Notes under the pieces: generated by a model
What the model was told of the DNA's origin: nothing
Seen by the model: the letters and a program-made list of their open reading frames with translations, nothing else
Databases searched by the model: none
DNA from: Bacteroides sp.
Lineage (GTDB): Bacteria; Bacteroidota; Bacteroidia; Bacteroidales; Bacteroidaceae
NCBI GenBank assembly: GCA_019412865.1
Contig: DXOJ01000301.1
Location: forward strand, 1-26,628
DNA: 26,628 nt
Reading direction: 5' to 3'
Position numbers and translations under genes: made by a program
Shown: positions 8,031 through 16,386 of the stretch, one piece after another
Layout of the letters: every line of letters starts with the position of its first letter
Numbering within the stretch: position 1 is the stretch's first letter

Positions 8031-10640
8031 TTATTCCAGCCAGATATTTCCTAGTTCAATCTCAACTAACTCTTTCTTGTTTCCTGACATTGACAACTCC
8101 AGCTTTTCAATCCTTTCCGGTAAAAATGCAATTTCCGTTTCCGGATGGAAATACTGTTTCAAAAATGTCGGATAAGCTATCGGCAGCAGTGCCGTGTCTG
8201 TCTGGCGTAAATCTTTCAACGGTATTCGTATGATTCCCTCCGATGATGGAGCAGGACAAGGGCTTTTATAAGTATATCCGTCTGACGTTACGAAACCGGC
8301 ACTGAATCCTTCCGGAAGTGTTTTCGTTCGATTTACCCGGATACAGAGAACGCTACAATCCTTTACTCTTTCTTTTCTTTCTTCAATCAGGTTCTTTACG
8401 AACGTGCGGAGGAAATAGTGCGGATTTTCTCCTTTAGGAGTAAACCGGAACCGGAGCAAAGGTTTTTCCACCGGAGAAGAATCAACCAAAGTACGTTGGA
8501 GATCATTCCATTCGGGAAGCGTGTATGCTTCTATCCGGCTATCTGCATCCGTAATAGCCAATAGTGGTATCGCACTATCTGGGGCAACAACACGAGTAGT
8601 CCAATAGGCTCCGGAAGTATAATTCCAGTCCAGTGGATTTCCCTTTATTCCTGATGATGAATTCCTGTAACCGGAATTTCCTGTGGGATAAGTGCGAGTG
8701 CTGTTGCCCCGGCATACGATGATGTTATACCTGAAACAATCATCCTTTATTTCTCTAGCGGGTATCGTTGCCTGATAGGTATATCCGCTTGTACGTTTCA
8801 TCTTGATATATGAATTATGCTCATTCCAAAAAGATATCTTATCGGTGTAGATAATCACTGAATCCGGGAGTTCGGTTCCTACTACCTGTGCATTAATCGT
8901 CAAATCCTTATTTGCTTCAGTGGTTGCCGATGGAATATGAACGACTTTATAATCTGTCACACGTGGAGCAGGAGCCACATATTCTCCGATGCGGATGGAA
9001 TTCCATTGAGAGTCTGCCTGCCAGTTCTGTTTGGGCGTACAGTTTTTACGTTTCAGCAGATAGGTACCCGGACGAAGTCCGCGGATAATCCCGTCTGTCA
9101 CATTTCCTTTCTGCTGATTTCCTTGATTGAGGGCCGTAAAGGTAAATTCCATCCCTAAATCAGGTATTTGCAAAGCCATGTCCCAAGCACCATAAGCGAT
9201 GGTAACCACTTCTTTGTTGAGTGACGGTTTGGCAAACGGATCGTTCACTACTACTGCGTCCGGCATCACTTCCAGTCTCCAGACTCCCGGTTCGAGGCAA
9301 TCCATGAAATAAGCACCTGTTCCCTCATAATGAATAACCGGGGAACTGCCACAACCGGCAATGGAAACAAGTTGTGACGCATCTTTGGGCCGGGTGTTGG
9401 TATGATTGGAATAATAGAATTTCTTTCCATTATTTAATTCGCTCAAGTCCTCCGTATAACTGACGCGAAAACCATCACCAAATAAAGTGTCCTGTGGATA
9501 GCTGCCGTATGATTCACCTCTTTTCAGACTGTGTGCAGCTTCGGCAGCTATCTTCATACTGATAGCTTTATGAGGCGTATAGGCAAGATTCAAGAAATGA
9601 GTCTGATATTCCGTATTGGCATAAGCGATATCCATCGGATCATACGCAAACTGGGTAATCCATTGGAAGCCTGCCGTACGGAAAGTGCGTACCATGGCCG
9701 GATACATATAAGAATACATGATATCTGCCGGATCGAACTCATATACCATCCGTGTTTTCTTATCGAATCCTTTCACTTTATCCGAAAAGGGAATATCATA
9801 GCGGTCTATATAAGGAAGGAAATTTCCCTGCTGTGTCTGTCCGGATACCAGTCCGATGGGATACCATTGATAAGTAGTTCCCTGAATGGCAGTTTCGTAA
9901 TAAGACTCTACTACATATCCGTTGTGGCTTACATTATAGAATACAGGTTTGCGGTTTCCTGTTTTATTGATCGCTTTCAGCATCCGGTTGATATAGGCTT
10001 TTACCTCTTCTTTCGTACCGGAATGACAAGGTTCATTATTGATTTCGAATCCAACAATGGAGGGATCGTCTTTATAAGCTAACCCCGTATATGGATTGAC
10101 GTGCTTCACCAAACCATGAAGATAGGTTTCTTGTGCAGCGATAGCTTCCGGATGGGAGTGCATATCGCATTTATCATATTTATAGGAGAAGCCGCCCGTC
10201 TGTATGTTTCGTTCGGGATATCCGTTCCCGAAGTTGGTCTGTGCGGTAATCACAATATGAATATTACGTTCTTTGAGTTTGGCAATCAGGTAGTCCATCA
10301 AGTCGAGATGCTCGTTTTCGAGGAGATTTCCCTGTCCGTCTGTCAGTTCCACATCCCATAAATGAATACGGTAAGCATTCAGTCCCAGACGGGAGATATG
10401 ATATACATCTTTGTCTATAGCAGCTTTGCGGTCCAGTCCCAAATATCCAATGGCACGGTAAGCATGGGCGAAAGGCAGCGTATAATTAACACCGAAAAAG
10501 GAAGCCTCCCGGCGGGTGTCACTCCAACGCATCACCCCATTTCCATCTATATATATAATAGGTGTAGAGGATGATTTGCCTTGCACTTTGACAAAGGCAG
10601 ATATCAAACAAATAAAGGTAAGGATCAACAGTCTTTTCAT
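8031..10640 (-). CDS. Clan GH-A glycosidase, probable GH147-type beta-galactosidase
   Basis: An 869-residue secreted enzyme with a signal peptide of about 21 residues and no lipobox cysteine, so probably periplasmic. Residues 40-360 form a TIM barrel of clan GH-A: GFEINNEPCH gives the acid/base Glu203 after Asn202, and RMVYEFDPAD the nucleophile Glu301, the expected places at strands 4 and 7. Residues about 420-560 and 560-869 are beta-rich accessory domains, possibly sugar-binding. GH147 was founded on an exo-beta-galactosidase acting on pectic galactan in Bacteroides ovatus; length, barrel layout and this galactan operon fit, but I assign the family from recollection. It is the first gene of the operon, with a candidate promoter 30 bp upstream. 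Other clan GH-A families such as GH5 or GH42 relatives remain possible. Confidence 0.72.
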   Translation of the reverse strand: MKRLLILTFICLISAFVKVQGKSSSTPIIYIDGNGVMRWSDTRREASFFGVNYTLPFAHAYRAIGYLGLDRKAAIDKDVYHISRLGLNAYRIHLWDVELTDGQGNLLENEHLDLMDYLIAKLKERNIHIVITAQTNFGNGYPERNIQTGGFSYKYDKCDMHSHPEAIAAQETYLHGLVKHVNPYTGLAYKDDPSIVGFEINNEPCHSGTKEEVKAYINRMLKAINKTGNRKPVFYNVSHNGYVVESYYETAIQGTTYQWYPIGLVSGQTQQGNFLPYIDRYDIPFSDKVKGFDKKTRMVYEFDPADIMYSYMYPAMVRTFRTAGFQWITQFAYDPMDIAYANTEYQTHFLNLAYTPHKAISMKIAAEAAHSLKRGESYGSYPQDTLFGDGFRVSYTEDLSELNNGKKFYYSNHTNTRPKDASQLVSIAGCGSSPVIHYEGTGAYFMDCLEPGVWRLEVMPDAVVVNDPFAKPSLNKEVVTIAYGAWDMALQIPDLGMEFTFTALNQGNQQKGNVTDGIIRGLRPGTYLLKRKNCTPKQNWQADSQWNSIRIGEYVAPAPRVTDYKVVHIPSATTEANKDLTINAQVVGTELPDSVIIYTDKISFWNEHNSYIKMKRTSGYTYQATIPAREIKDDCFRYNIIVCRGNSTRTYPTGNSGYRNSSSGIKGNPLDWNYTSGAYWTTRVVAPDSAIPLLAITDADSRIEAYTLPEWNDLQRTLVDSSPVEKPLLRFRFTPKGENPHYFLRTFVKNLIEERKERVKDCSVLCIRVNRTKTLPEGFSAGFVTSDGYTYKSPCPAPSSEGIIRIPLKDLRQTDTALLPIAYPTFLKQYFHPETEIAFLPERIEKLELSMSGNKKELVEIELGNIWLE

Positions 10641-10671
10641 GCTATCAAATTTATCGGTTTATTGACAGCAA

Positions 10672-10679
10672 CAAAAGTA
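10672..10679 (-). promoter_or_regulatory. Candidate -7 promoter element for the galactan operon
   Basis: On the minus strand these bases read TACTTTTG, a full match to the Bacteroides -7 consensus TAnnTTTG. The start site would fall near 10665, giving a leader of about 25 nt before the ATG at 10638-10640. No clear TTTG is present at the -33 position, as is common for activator-dependent promoters. Confidence 0.55.
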
Positions 10680-10710
10680 ATTTATTGGTCATTTCAATAA
10701 AAGCACAGAT

Positions 10711-10735
10711 TGGACATATAAGGATAAAAATAGGA
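10711..10735 (-). promoter_or_regulatory. Helically phased TCC motifs, candidate activator site
   Basis: On the minus strand TCCT (10732-10735), TCCT (10721-10724) and TCCA (10711-10714) are spaced 11 and 10 bp apart. They lie about 45-70 bp upstream of the predicted start site, where an AraC-type activator would bind. The neighbouring sensor-regulator is the obvious candidate. The motifs are short and chance is possible. Confidence 0.3.
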
Positions 10736-10755
10736 CGAAATGCCCCAAAACACCT

Positions 10756-13700
10756 CTACAGGTCTTCATTAAGGTACTGACGTGGCGTTTTTCCGAATTC
10801 TGCCTGAAAACATTTGGAGAAATAAGAATGATTGGAAAAGCCTACCATATACATCACTTCGGCAACGGTAAACTTCTTTTGTTGCAACAACATGGCCGCC
10901 TTTTTCATCCGGATCGATTTGATGTATTCCACTGGAGACATTCCGGTCAGCTGTTTAATTTTCCGGTAAATCTGCTTATTACTGATACCGGATAATTCAC
11001 AAAGCGCATTCACATTCAATTCCGATTCAGAAAGATGATCCTCAATCAGGCGGATAATGTTCGACAGAAATTTCTCATCTTGAGATTCTGCTTCGATTGG
11101 TTTAAGAACAGGCAACGATTCCAACTGCTTTTTCACTTGTGTCGCCGGAATCTCTTCTTTCTCTACGGCGATGACAGGAATATTCAGCCCAATGGAAGTT
11201 CCTTTTCCTTCGTTCGAGGTGACTCCGTTGATGTGACCGCCATGAAGTTCCGTATAAGTCTTGACCAGATAAAGTCCGATACCCGTACCTTCCTTATTGC
11301 CGGTATGTGGAGACTGGAAAAAGCGCTGGAAGATATATGGAATATCTTGTTGCGGGATTCCGGTTCCTGTATCAGAAACACAAATATCCAACAATTCCGT
11401 TTCTTCACGATAGAAAAGAGACAGGCGGACGCTTCCGCCATCCGGGGTGAATTTGACGGCATTTGAAAGCAGATTATCTAAAATCACTCCAAGTTTGATG
11501 GCATCCATATCAGCATAAATCTTGGCTTTATTCGTCTCGAAATGGAATGTGATCTGTTTGTTTTCCTCATAGACGGAAAACAGGCTACGGCTGAATGACA
11601 CAAGTTCGATACGCGACAAAATCAGCAGCGAATCTTTATTATCCTCTATCCGGTTGAAGTTTAATACCTGATGAATCAATGAGTTTATTTTCATTGCATT
11701 ACGCTGCACCTCCTCCAGTGTCTGTTTCTCATGCACTTCTTCTGCAACGGGGAGCAATTGACTGACAGGAGCGATGATCCGGCTAAGCGGTGTTTTTAAT
11801 TCATTAGACAAATGGGTAAAGAAAGTCATTTTCTGGCGTGATTGCTCCAGAATCTTCTCTTTTTCCATCCGTTCCATTTTCAGACGGTTCTTGACACGGA
11901 AAAAGTTGATAACCCAGGCAATGAGGCTCAAGAATAAAAGAATGTAGACAATCTTTGCCCAAAGTGTGTAATACCATGGAGGGAGAATTTTAATATTCAG
12001 GATATATGGATGCTCGGAAGGAGAACCGCTCTTTTCTACTTTGCTGATTACTAGCTGATAATCCCCATAACCCAAATTACTGTACGTAATGCGATTCGTG
12101 TTGGATTGCAGGAAATTCCATTCTTTGTCCATACCTTCCAGCCGGTAGACGAATTCATGTTTTTCTTCCAGCGAGTAGGGCAGGTCTGAAAGTTCGAAAG
12201 CCAGGTTGTTCTGGTCGTATTTTAGTTCGATAGCATCGGTATAGCGGATGTTGGGAATATCCTCTCCGGTATGCGGAGACATCAGTTGATTGTTGATATA
12301 TAAGGCAGTCAGTAAAATGGAGTGTTCCGGCTGACTCATGGCTTGTATTTCGGGACGGGATATGCCGAACCCGTCTGCACCTCCCAGATAGATATTTCCA
12401 TCTTCCGGATCAAACATGAGACTGGTGAAACGTTTATCCGTCAGGCTTTGCTGGCGGGCATCCATTGTTCTCCGGTCGATGATCCAAAGTCCGTTAGTGG
12501 TGGAAACCCAGATATGTTCTTTTACAGAGGTCATAGACAGAATCTCGTTATTGCTGAAATTGCCGAAAGAGATACTTTGCTGACTCGAGTCTTTGGGATT
12601 GATACGCATCACCCCTCCGTGAAATCCTACCCAAAGCATGCCGTCTTCATCCCGTAAAAGGTAGTTCGGGCTCTTCTCGCCACTTAATTCATCGGCAAAC
12701 AGCTTTGTCACTTGCCGCGTACGGGCATTGATTTTGTCTATTCCTTTGCTGTTGTATAACAATACCCATACATTACCTTCCGCATCAGGGACAATCTGAT
12801 TAATGAACATCCCCGACAGCCCATTATGAATGGAATAATTTTGATCGGCCACATACGATCTTCCGGCAGATTGTATCAGTTTATGTTTGTCCACAACAAA
12901 GATACCTCCGAGACAGGTGGCGATCCAAAGCTTCCCGTCAGTATCTTCAAACAGGTAATAAGCCCAGTTGGTATTATAAGTTCCTGTACTGTCTACGATG
13001 TTGTAATGTACAAATTGATGGGTATTATAGTCATAGCGGTTGATACTTCCGTCTGTGGCTATCCATAACTGCTGTTCTCTATCCTCGTAGATGTGCCGTA
13101 TCCGGTTGTGGGATAACGGATGGTTTTTATCCCCCATTCTATACCAGATAGCATCGTGTTTATTGCCTGCCGGATGGGTGAACCGGATCACTCCGTTTGT
13201 ACCTCCGAACCAATAGAATCCTTTGGAATCCCGGAACAGGGAATAGAACTGATTTCCGTCTCCTGTGCCTGTGATTTGAGAAATCGGTACAAATTGCAGC
13301 GCACTGTTATAGCGTGACAGGGAAATGCCATAATCTGTTCCCAGCCAGATATTATGTTCCTGATCCGAGAATATGTTCCAGATAATATTGTTGGTTAGTG
13401 ACTGGATATTGCGTGAATCGTGAATGATATGCTGCAAAGGTTCTTTGTCATTCTGGTACACATAAAGCCCGTTGTCTGTACCTGCCAGCAAATTTTCATC
13501 TCCGTCCAGTGCCAGTGATTTGATGGAGTTGTTATGAAATACCTCTATCGCCTTCATCTCTCCTATAGTGGGATTGTATTGGAAGAGATAACCTTCCATC
13601 CCGATCCAGATACATTGTCGGGTGGTGTCTTCCAACAGAGAATTGACAAACAAATTGCTGCCTCCCCGGTTAACGGGCAAAAGGATGTTTTCAAATTTTC

Positions 13701-14280
13701 CACTTGCCTGCACATAGCGGCATAATCCGTTGTAAGTACCTATATAAATTTGATTATCTTTTGTATGAATGATGGAATAGATGGTGTTATGAGGCAATCC
13801 GGTCTGTTTGCTGTCGAAATGATTCAGTTGACGGCTTTTTAACTGATAAGTATATAATCCGTTCAACGAACCTATCCACAATGTATCTCCCTGGAGTACC
13901 ATGGTACGGACATCCGTTGGGAAATCAGTATCCGGTTGCTCATATTTGTCTGTTCGATAGTTATAAACAAGAATCCCGTTATCTGTTCCCAGATATAAAT
14001 AAGTGTTATCTGCTATAATACCGCAGTAGATACGTGTGTTAGTACGTTCTCCATACGTGAAATGCTGTTGTGTGGAATAACCGTCATAACTGAATAAACC
14101 CTTGTTGGAACCCACCCATATCAGTCCCTCGCTATCTTGCAGGAAGCAACTAATCACCGAAGCTTCGGCCCCGAGATAGATGTTGTCGAATTGCTGATAA
14201 TTTACTTTTTGCCCATACACATTGCCACTGCTACAGTAGGCAAGGATGAGAAAAAGAATTGTTGTCATTCGTTCGCGCAT
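10756..14280 (-). CDS. HTCS-like sensor/AraC regulator lacking phospho-His and receiver domain
   Basis: A 1174-residue regulator, started at ATG 14278-14280 because a signal peptide (MRERMTTILFLILAYCSSG) begins there; an upstream ATG would add 21 unlikely residues. Order: periplasmic two-part beta-propeller of Reg_prop repeats (about 25-700, for example LIWVGSNKGLFSYDG), Y_Y_Y domain (705-765), one membrane helix (775-794), dimerisation helices (810-880), ATPase domain (925-1036, with DNLLSNAVKFT, DTGTGIP and EGTGIGLYLV intact) and an AraC-type HTH (1074-1174). Two things are odd. The H-box reads FFTHLSNELKTPL, with Asn826 where the phosphorylated His normally sits. Only about 37 residues join the ATPase to the HTH, so the usual receiver of about 115 residues is absent. 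It should still sense galactan oligosaccharides and activate the adjacent operon, but by direct conformational coupling. Confidence 0.93.
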   Translation of the reverse strand: MRERMTTILFLILAYCSSGNVYGQKVNYQQFDNIYLGAEASVISCFLQDSEGLIWVGSNKGLFSYDGYSTQQHFTYGERTNTRIYCGIIADNTYLYLGTDNGILVYNYRTDKYEQPDTDFPTDVRTMVLQGDTLWIGSLNGLYTYQLKSRQLNHFDSKQTGLPHNTIYSIIHTKDNQIYIGTYNGLCRYVQASGKFENILLPVNRGGSNLFVNSLLEDTTRQCIWIGMEGYLFQYNPTIGEMKAIEVFHNNSIKSLALDGDENLLAGTDNGLYVYQNDKEPLQHIIHDSRNIQSLTNNIIWNIFSDQEHNIWLGTDYGISLSRYNSALQFVPISQITGTGDGNQFYSLFRDSKGFYWFGGTNGVIRFTHPAGNKHDAIWYRMGDKNHPLSHNRIRHIYEDREQQLWIATDGSINRYDYNTHQFVHYNIVDSTGTYNTNWAYYLFEDTDGKLWIATCLGGIFVVDKHKLIQSAGRSYVADQNYSIHNGLSGMFINQIVPDAEGNVWVLLYNSKGIDKINARTRQVTKLFADELSGEKSPNYLLRDEDGMLWVGFHGGVMRINPKDSSQQSISFGNFSNNEILSMTSVKEHIWVSTTNGLWIIDRRTMDARQQSLTDKRFTSLMFDPEDGNIYLGGADGFGISRPEIQAMSQPEHSILLTALYINNQLMSPHTGEDIPNIRYTDAIELKYDQNNLAFELSDLPYSLEEKHEFVYRLEGMDKEWNFLQSNTNRITYSNLGYGDYQLVISKVEKSGSPSEHPYILNIKILPPWYYTLWAKIVYILLFLSLIAWVINFFRVKNRLKMERMEKEKILEQSRQKMTFFTHLSNELKTPLSRIIAPVSQLLPVAEEVHEKQTLEEVQRNAMKINSLIHQVLNFNRIEDNKDSLLILSRIELVSFSRSLFSVYEENKQITFHFETNKAKIYADMDAIKLGVILDNLLSNAVKFTPDGGSVRLSLFYREETELLDICVSDTGTGIPQQDIPYIFQRFFQSPHTGNKEGTGIGLYLVKTYTELHGGHINGVTSNEGKGTSIGLNIPVIAVEKEEIPATQVKKQLESLPVLKPIEAESQDEKFLSNIIRLIEDHLSESELNVNALCELSGISNKQIYRKIKQLTGMSPVEYIKSIRMKKAAMLLQQKKFTVAEVMYMVGFSNHSYFSKCFQAEFGKTPRQYLNEDL

Positions 14281-14318
14281 GGTGTTAGGTTTGCAGGTTT
14301 TTAAATCTGTAATTGTTG

Positions 14319-14326
14319 TAAAAGTA
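14319..14326 (-). promoter_or_regulatory. Weak -7-like element upstream of the sensor gene
   Basis: The minus strand reads TACTTTTA, one base off TAnnTTTG. A start site near 14312 would leave a leader of about 32 nt before the ATG at 14278-14280, which supports that start over the ATG at 14341-14343. No -33 box is evident at normal spacing. Confidence 0.3.
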
Positions 14327-14427
14327 TTCCTTCTTTCCTGCAAATGTAGGAAAAATGTCGGTTACACTTGTAAATATCCCGCTCTTTTTGTTCCTTTGCT
14401 ATCTATTTATAAACAGAAAACTTACGT

Positions 14428-14979
14428 ATGAGAAAACTAATTTATTGGCTTTTATTGCCGTTGGCAGTGGCTGTGAGTGCATGTGGCGGTAAAAAAGGAT
14501 CTTCAGATAATACGTCGACATTGGCGATGATAGACAGTGTGGATGCTCACGGATTGCAGCGTATGCAGACGTCTAAGAGCGAAACCGACTTTAAATTTAA
14601 GGGGAAAGATTATCATTCCCTCGTTTCGCGTACTCCGGATGAAAATCTGCCCCATGTGACAAACGAGCTGGGAGATACCTATGTCGACAATAAAATAGTG
14701 TTGCACCTGACTCGTGGTAATGAAACCGTGTTGAACAAGACCTTTACCAAGAATGATTTTTCATCGGTAGTCGATGCGAACTTCCTATCTAAGTCTATAT
14801 TGGAAGGCATTGTATATGACAAGACCACTCCGCAGGGAATTGTGTATGCAGCGAGTGTTTGTTATCCGCAGACTGATTTGTATATGCCGCTTTCTATAAC
14901 GATCACTGCCGATGGAAAAATGAGTATACAGAAAGTAGATATACTTGAAGAAGATTATGACGATGAAGCCCCCAATTAA
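14428..14979 (+). CDS. Small lipoprotein, DUF4738-like, function unknown
   Basis: A 183-residue lipoprotein: the signal peptide ends in VSAC with Cys19, followed by GGKKGSSDN, which has no acidic export tag, so it may stay on the inner leaflet of the outer membrane. The remainder is a single globular domain of alternating strands, with an acidic tail (EEDYDDEAPN). It resembles Bacteroidetes proteins annotated as DUF4738, an assignment from recollection. It is divergent from the sensor gene, with 147 bp between the two starts, and is closed off from the heparin lyase gene by a terminator. No catalytic motif is seen, and no function can be stated. Confidence 0.8.
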   Translation: MRKLIYWLLLPLAVAVSACGGKKGSSDNTSTLAMIDSVDAHGLQRMQTSKSETDFKFKGKDYHSLVSRTPDENLPHVTNELGDTYVDNKIVLHLTRGNETVLNKTFTKNDFSSVVDANFLSKSILEGIVYDKTTPQGIVYAASVCYPQTDLYMPLSITITADGKMSIQKVDILEEDYDDEAPN

Positions 14980-15011
14980 GTTTGTAGGCGGGTGTTGACA
15001 GTAAAATTACA

Positions 15012-15029
15012 CAAATGTGAAAACATTTG
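15012..15029. other. Hairpin with GAAA tetraloop
   Basis: CAAATGT and ACATTTG form a perfect 7-bp stem closed by GAAA, a stable GNRA-type tetraloop in RNA. It lies 32 bp after the stop of the lipoprotein gene and just before the terminator, so it would be in that mRNA's 3' end. As DNA it is also a possible operator for the following gene. Confidence 0.5.
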
Positions 15030-15037
15030 AGACAAAA

Positions 15038-15072
15038 GAAAGGCAGCCAATGAGGTTGCCTTTCGTATTTTT
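15038..15072 (+). terminator. Rho-independent terminator after the small lipoprotein gene
   Basis: An 11-bp stem (15038-15048 with 15054-15064, one G-T pair) around the loop AATGA, followed by CGTATTTTT. It separates the lipoprotein gene from the heparin lyase gene. The stem also begins with an A-rich side, so it might act in both directions. Confidence 0.75.
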
Positions 15073-15073
15073 G
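15066..15073 (+). promoter_or_regulatory. Candidate -7 promoter element for heparin lyase I
   Basis: TATTTTTG fully matches TAnnTTTG and lies 30 bp before the ATG at 15103. It overlaps the T-tract of the preceding terminator. No TTTG at the usual -33 spacing was found. Confidence 0.5.
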
Positions 15074-15102
15074 CACCGTCAAAAAACTTAATACCGAATA
15101 GA

Positions 15103-16281
15103 ATGAAGAAAAACATTTTTGCTATCTGTGTGGTAGCAGTAGGATGTACGGCACTGACCGCTCAAACCCAAGATACACAAACGTTGGTTCCACTTACGGA
15201 ACGGGTAAACGTGCAGGCGGATTCGGCACGCGTCAATCAAATTATAGACGATTGCTGGGTAGCAGTAGGGACTAAAAAGCCTCATGCAATTCAACGCGAC
15301 TTCACACGTATGTTCAACGGTAAGCCTTCCTATCGTTTTGAATTGAAGGAAGATGATAATACCCTGTCAGGATATGCCAAAGGGGAAACAAAAGGGCGTG
15401 CGGAATTGTCTTATTGTTATGCAACTTCCGATGATTTCAAAGGCCTGCCTGCCGATGTTTATCAGAAAGCGCAGATTACTAAAACCGTATATCATCATGG
15501 GAAAGGTATTTGTCCGCAAGGAGCTTCCCGCGACTATGAGTTTTCCGTATATATTCCTTCTTCATTGGGTAGCGATGTTTCGACAATTTTTGCCCAATGG
15601 CATGGGATGCCGGATCGTACATTGGTACAAACTCCACAGGGAGAAGTGAAGAAACTTACGATTGACGAGTTCGTTGAACTGGAAAAGACTACAATCTTTA
15701 AAAAGAATGAAGGGCACGAGAAAGTAGCCAAGCTGGATAAACAAGGTAATCCGGTGAAAGACAAACAAGGAAATCCTGTATATCAGGCCGGAAAGGCCAA
15801 CGGATGGCTCGTGGAACAAGGAGGCTATCCTCCATTGGCGTTCGGGTTCTCCGGCGGATGGTTCTATATCAAAGCAAATTCCGACCGTAAGTGGCTGACG
15901 GATAAAGACGACCGTTGCAACGCAAATCCCGAAAAAACACCGATTATGAAACCTGTAACATCAGACTATAAAGCATCGACCATTGCTTACAAAATGCCTT
16001 ATGCCGATTTTCCGAAAGACTGCTGGATTACATTCCGCATTCATATCGACTGGACAGTCTATGGCAAAGAGGCGGAAACGATTGTAAAACCGGGTATGCT
16101 CGATGTGCAGATGGACTATCAGGAAAAGGGGAAAAAGGTTAGTAAACACATTGTAGACAATGAAAAAATCATGATTGGACGTAACGACGATGATGGTTAT
16201 TACTTCAAGTTCGGTATTTACCGTGTAGGTAATAGCACTAAGCCGGTATGTTACAATCTGGCAAACTATTCAGAAAAGTAA
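15103..16281 (+). CDS. Heparin lyase I (PL13)
   Basis: A 392-residue secreted enzyme with a signal peptide of about 20 residues ending at LTAQ. It cleaves heparin and highly sulfated heparan sulfate by beta-elimination, giving unsaturated oligosaccharides. The PL13 jelly-roll is clear: FAQWHGMPDRT carries the catalytic His167, and YYFKFGIYR near the C-terminus contains Tyr373, whose distance of 206 residues from the His matches the His151-Tyr357 pair I recall for the B. thetaiotaomicron enzyme. Lys/Arg-rich surface segments (about 195-235) fit an anionic substrate. Length is normal for the family. It has its own promoter candidate and terminator and no SusC/D or sulfatase beside it, so it appears to be a stand-alone member of a heparan sulfate system whose other genes lie elsewhere. 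Confidence 0.93.
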   Translation: MKKNIFAICVVAVGCTALTAQTQDTQTLVPLTERVNVQADSARVNQIIDDCWVAVGTKKPHAIQRDFTRMFNGKPSYRFELKEDDNTLSGYAKGETKGRAELSYCYATSDDFKGLPADVYQKAQITKTVYHHGKGICPQGASRDYEFSVYIPSSLGSDVSTIFAQWHGMPDRTLVQTPQGEVKKLTIDEFVELEKTTIFKKNEGHEKVAKLDKQGNPVKDKQGNPVYQAGKANGWLVEQGGYPPLAFGFSGGWFYIKANSDRKWLTDKDDRCNANPEKTPIMKPVTSDYKASTIAYKMPYADFPKDCWITFRIHIDWTVYGKEAETIVKPGMLDVQMDYQEKGKKVSKHIVDNEKIMIGRNDDDGYYFKFGIYRVGNSTKPVCYNLANYSEK

Positions 16282-16306
16282 TTAGTCGGAAGGTAGAAAG
16301 AGAGTG

Positions 16307-16347
16307 ATATCCGGATGTCCTTTCAGTGAGCATCCGGATATTTTTTA
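16307..16347 (+). terminator. Rho-independent terminator after heparin lyase I
   Basis: ATATCCGGATG (16307-16317) pairs perfectly with CATCCGGATAT (16331-16341) over an 11-bp stem with a 13-base loop, followed by a run of T. It begins 25 bp after the stop codon. Confidence 0.9.
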
Positions 16348-16386
16348 TTCTTCCCGTTTCGGGCATACTCTAACCGGTCTGTTTCT

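Noticed and set aside
7670..8233. 187-codon plus-strand open frame across the susC start and the repeat region
   Set aside because: It lies antisense to the susC and GH147-like coding ends, has no domain, and mixes repeat and coding shadows.
9531..10082. 183-codon plus-strand open frame inside the GH147-like gene
   Set aside because: The minus-strand gene is clearly the real one; this is an antisense shadow with no recognisable protein.
14281..14343. Upstream start for the sensor-regulator gene, adding 21 residues
   Set aside because: The added residues precede a complete signal peptide and would bury it, and the -7-like element at 14319-14326 lies within them.
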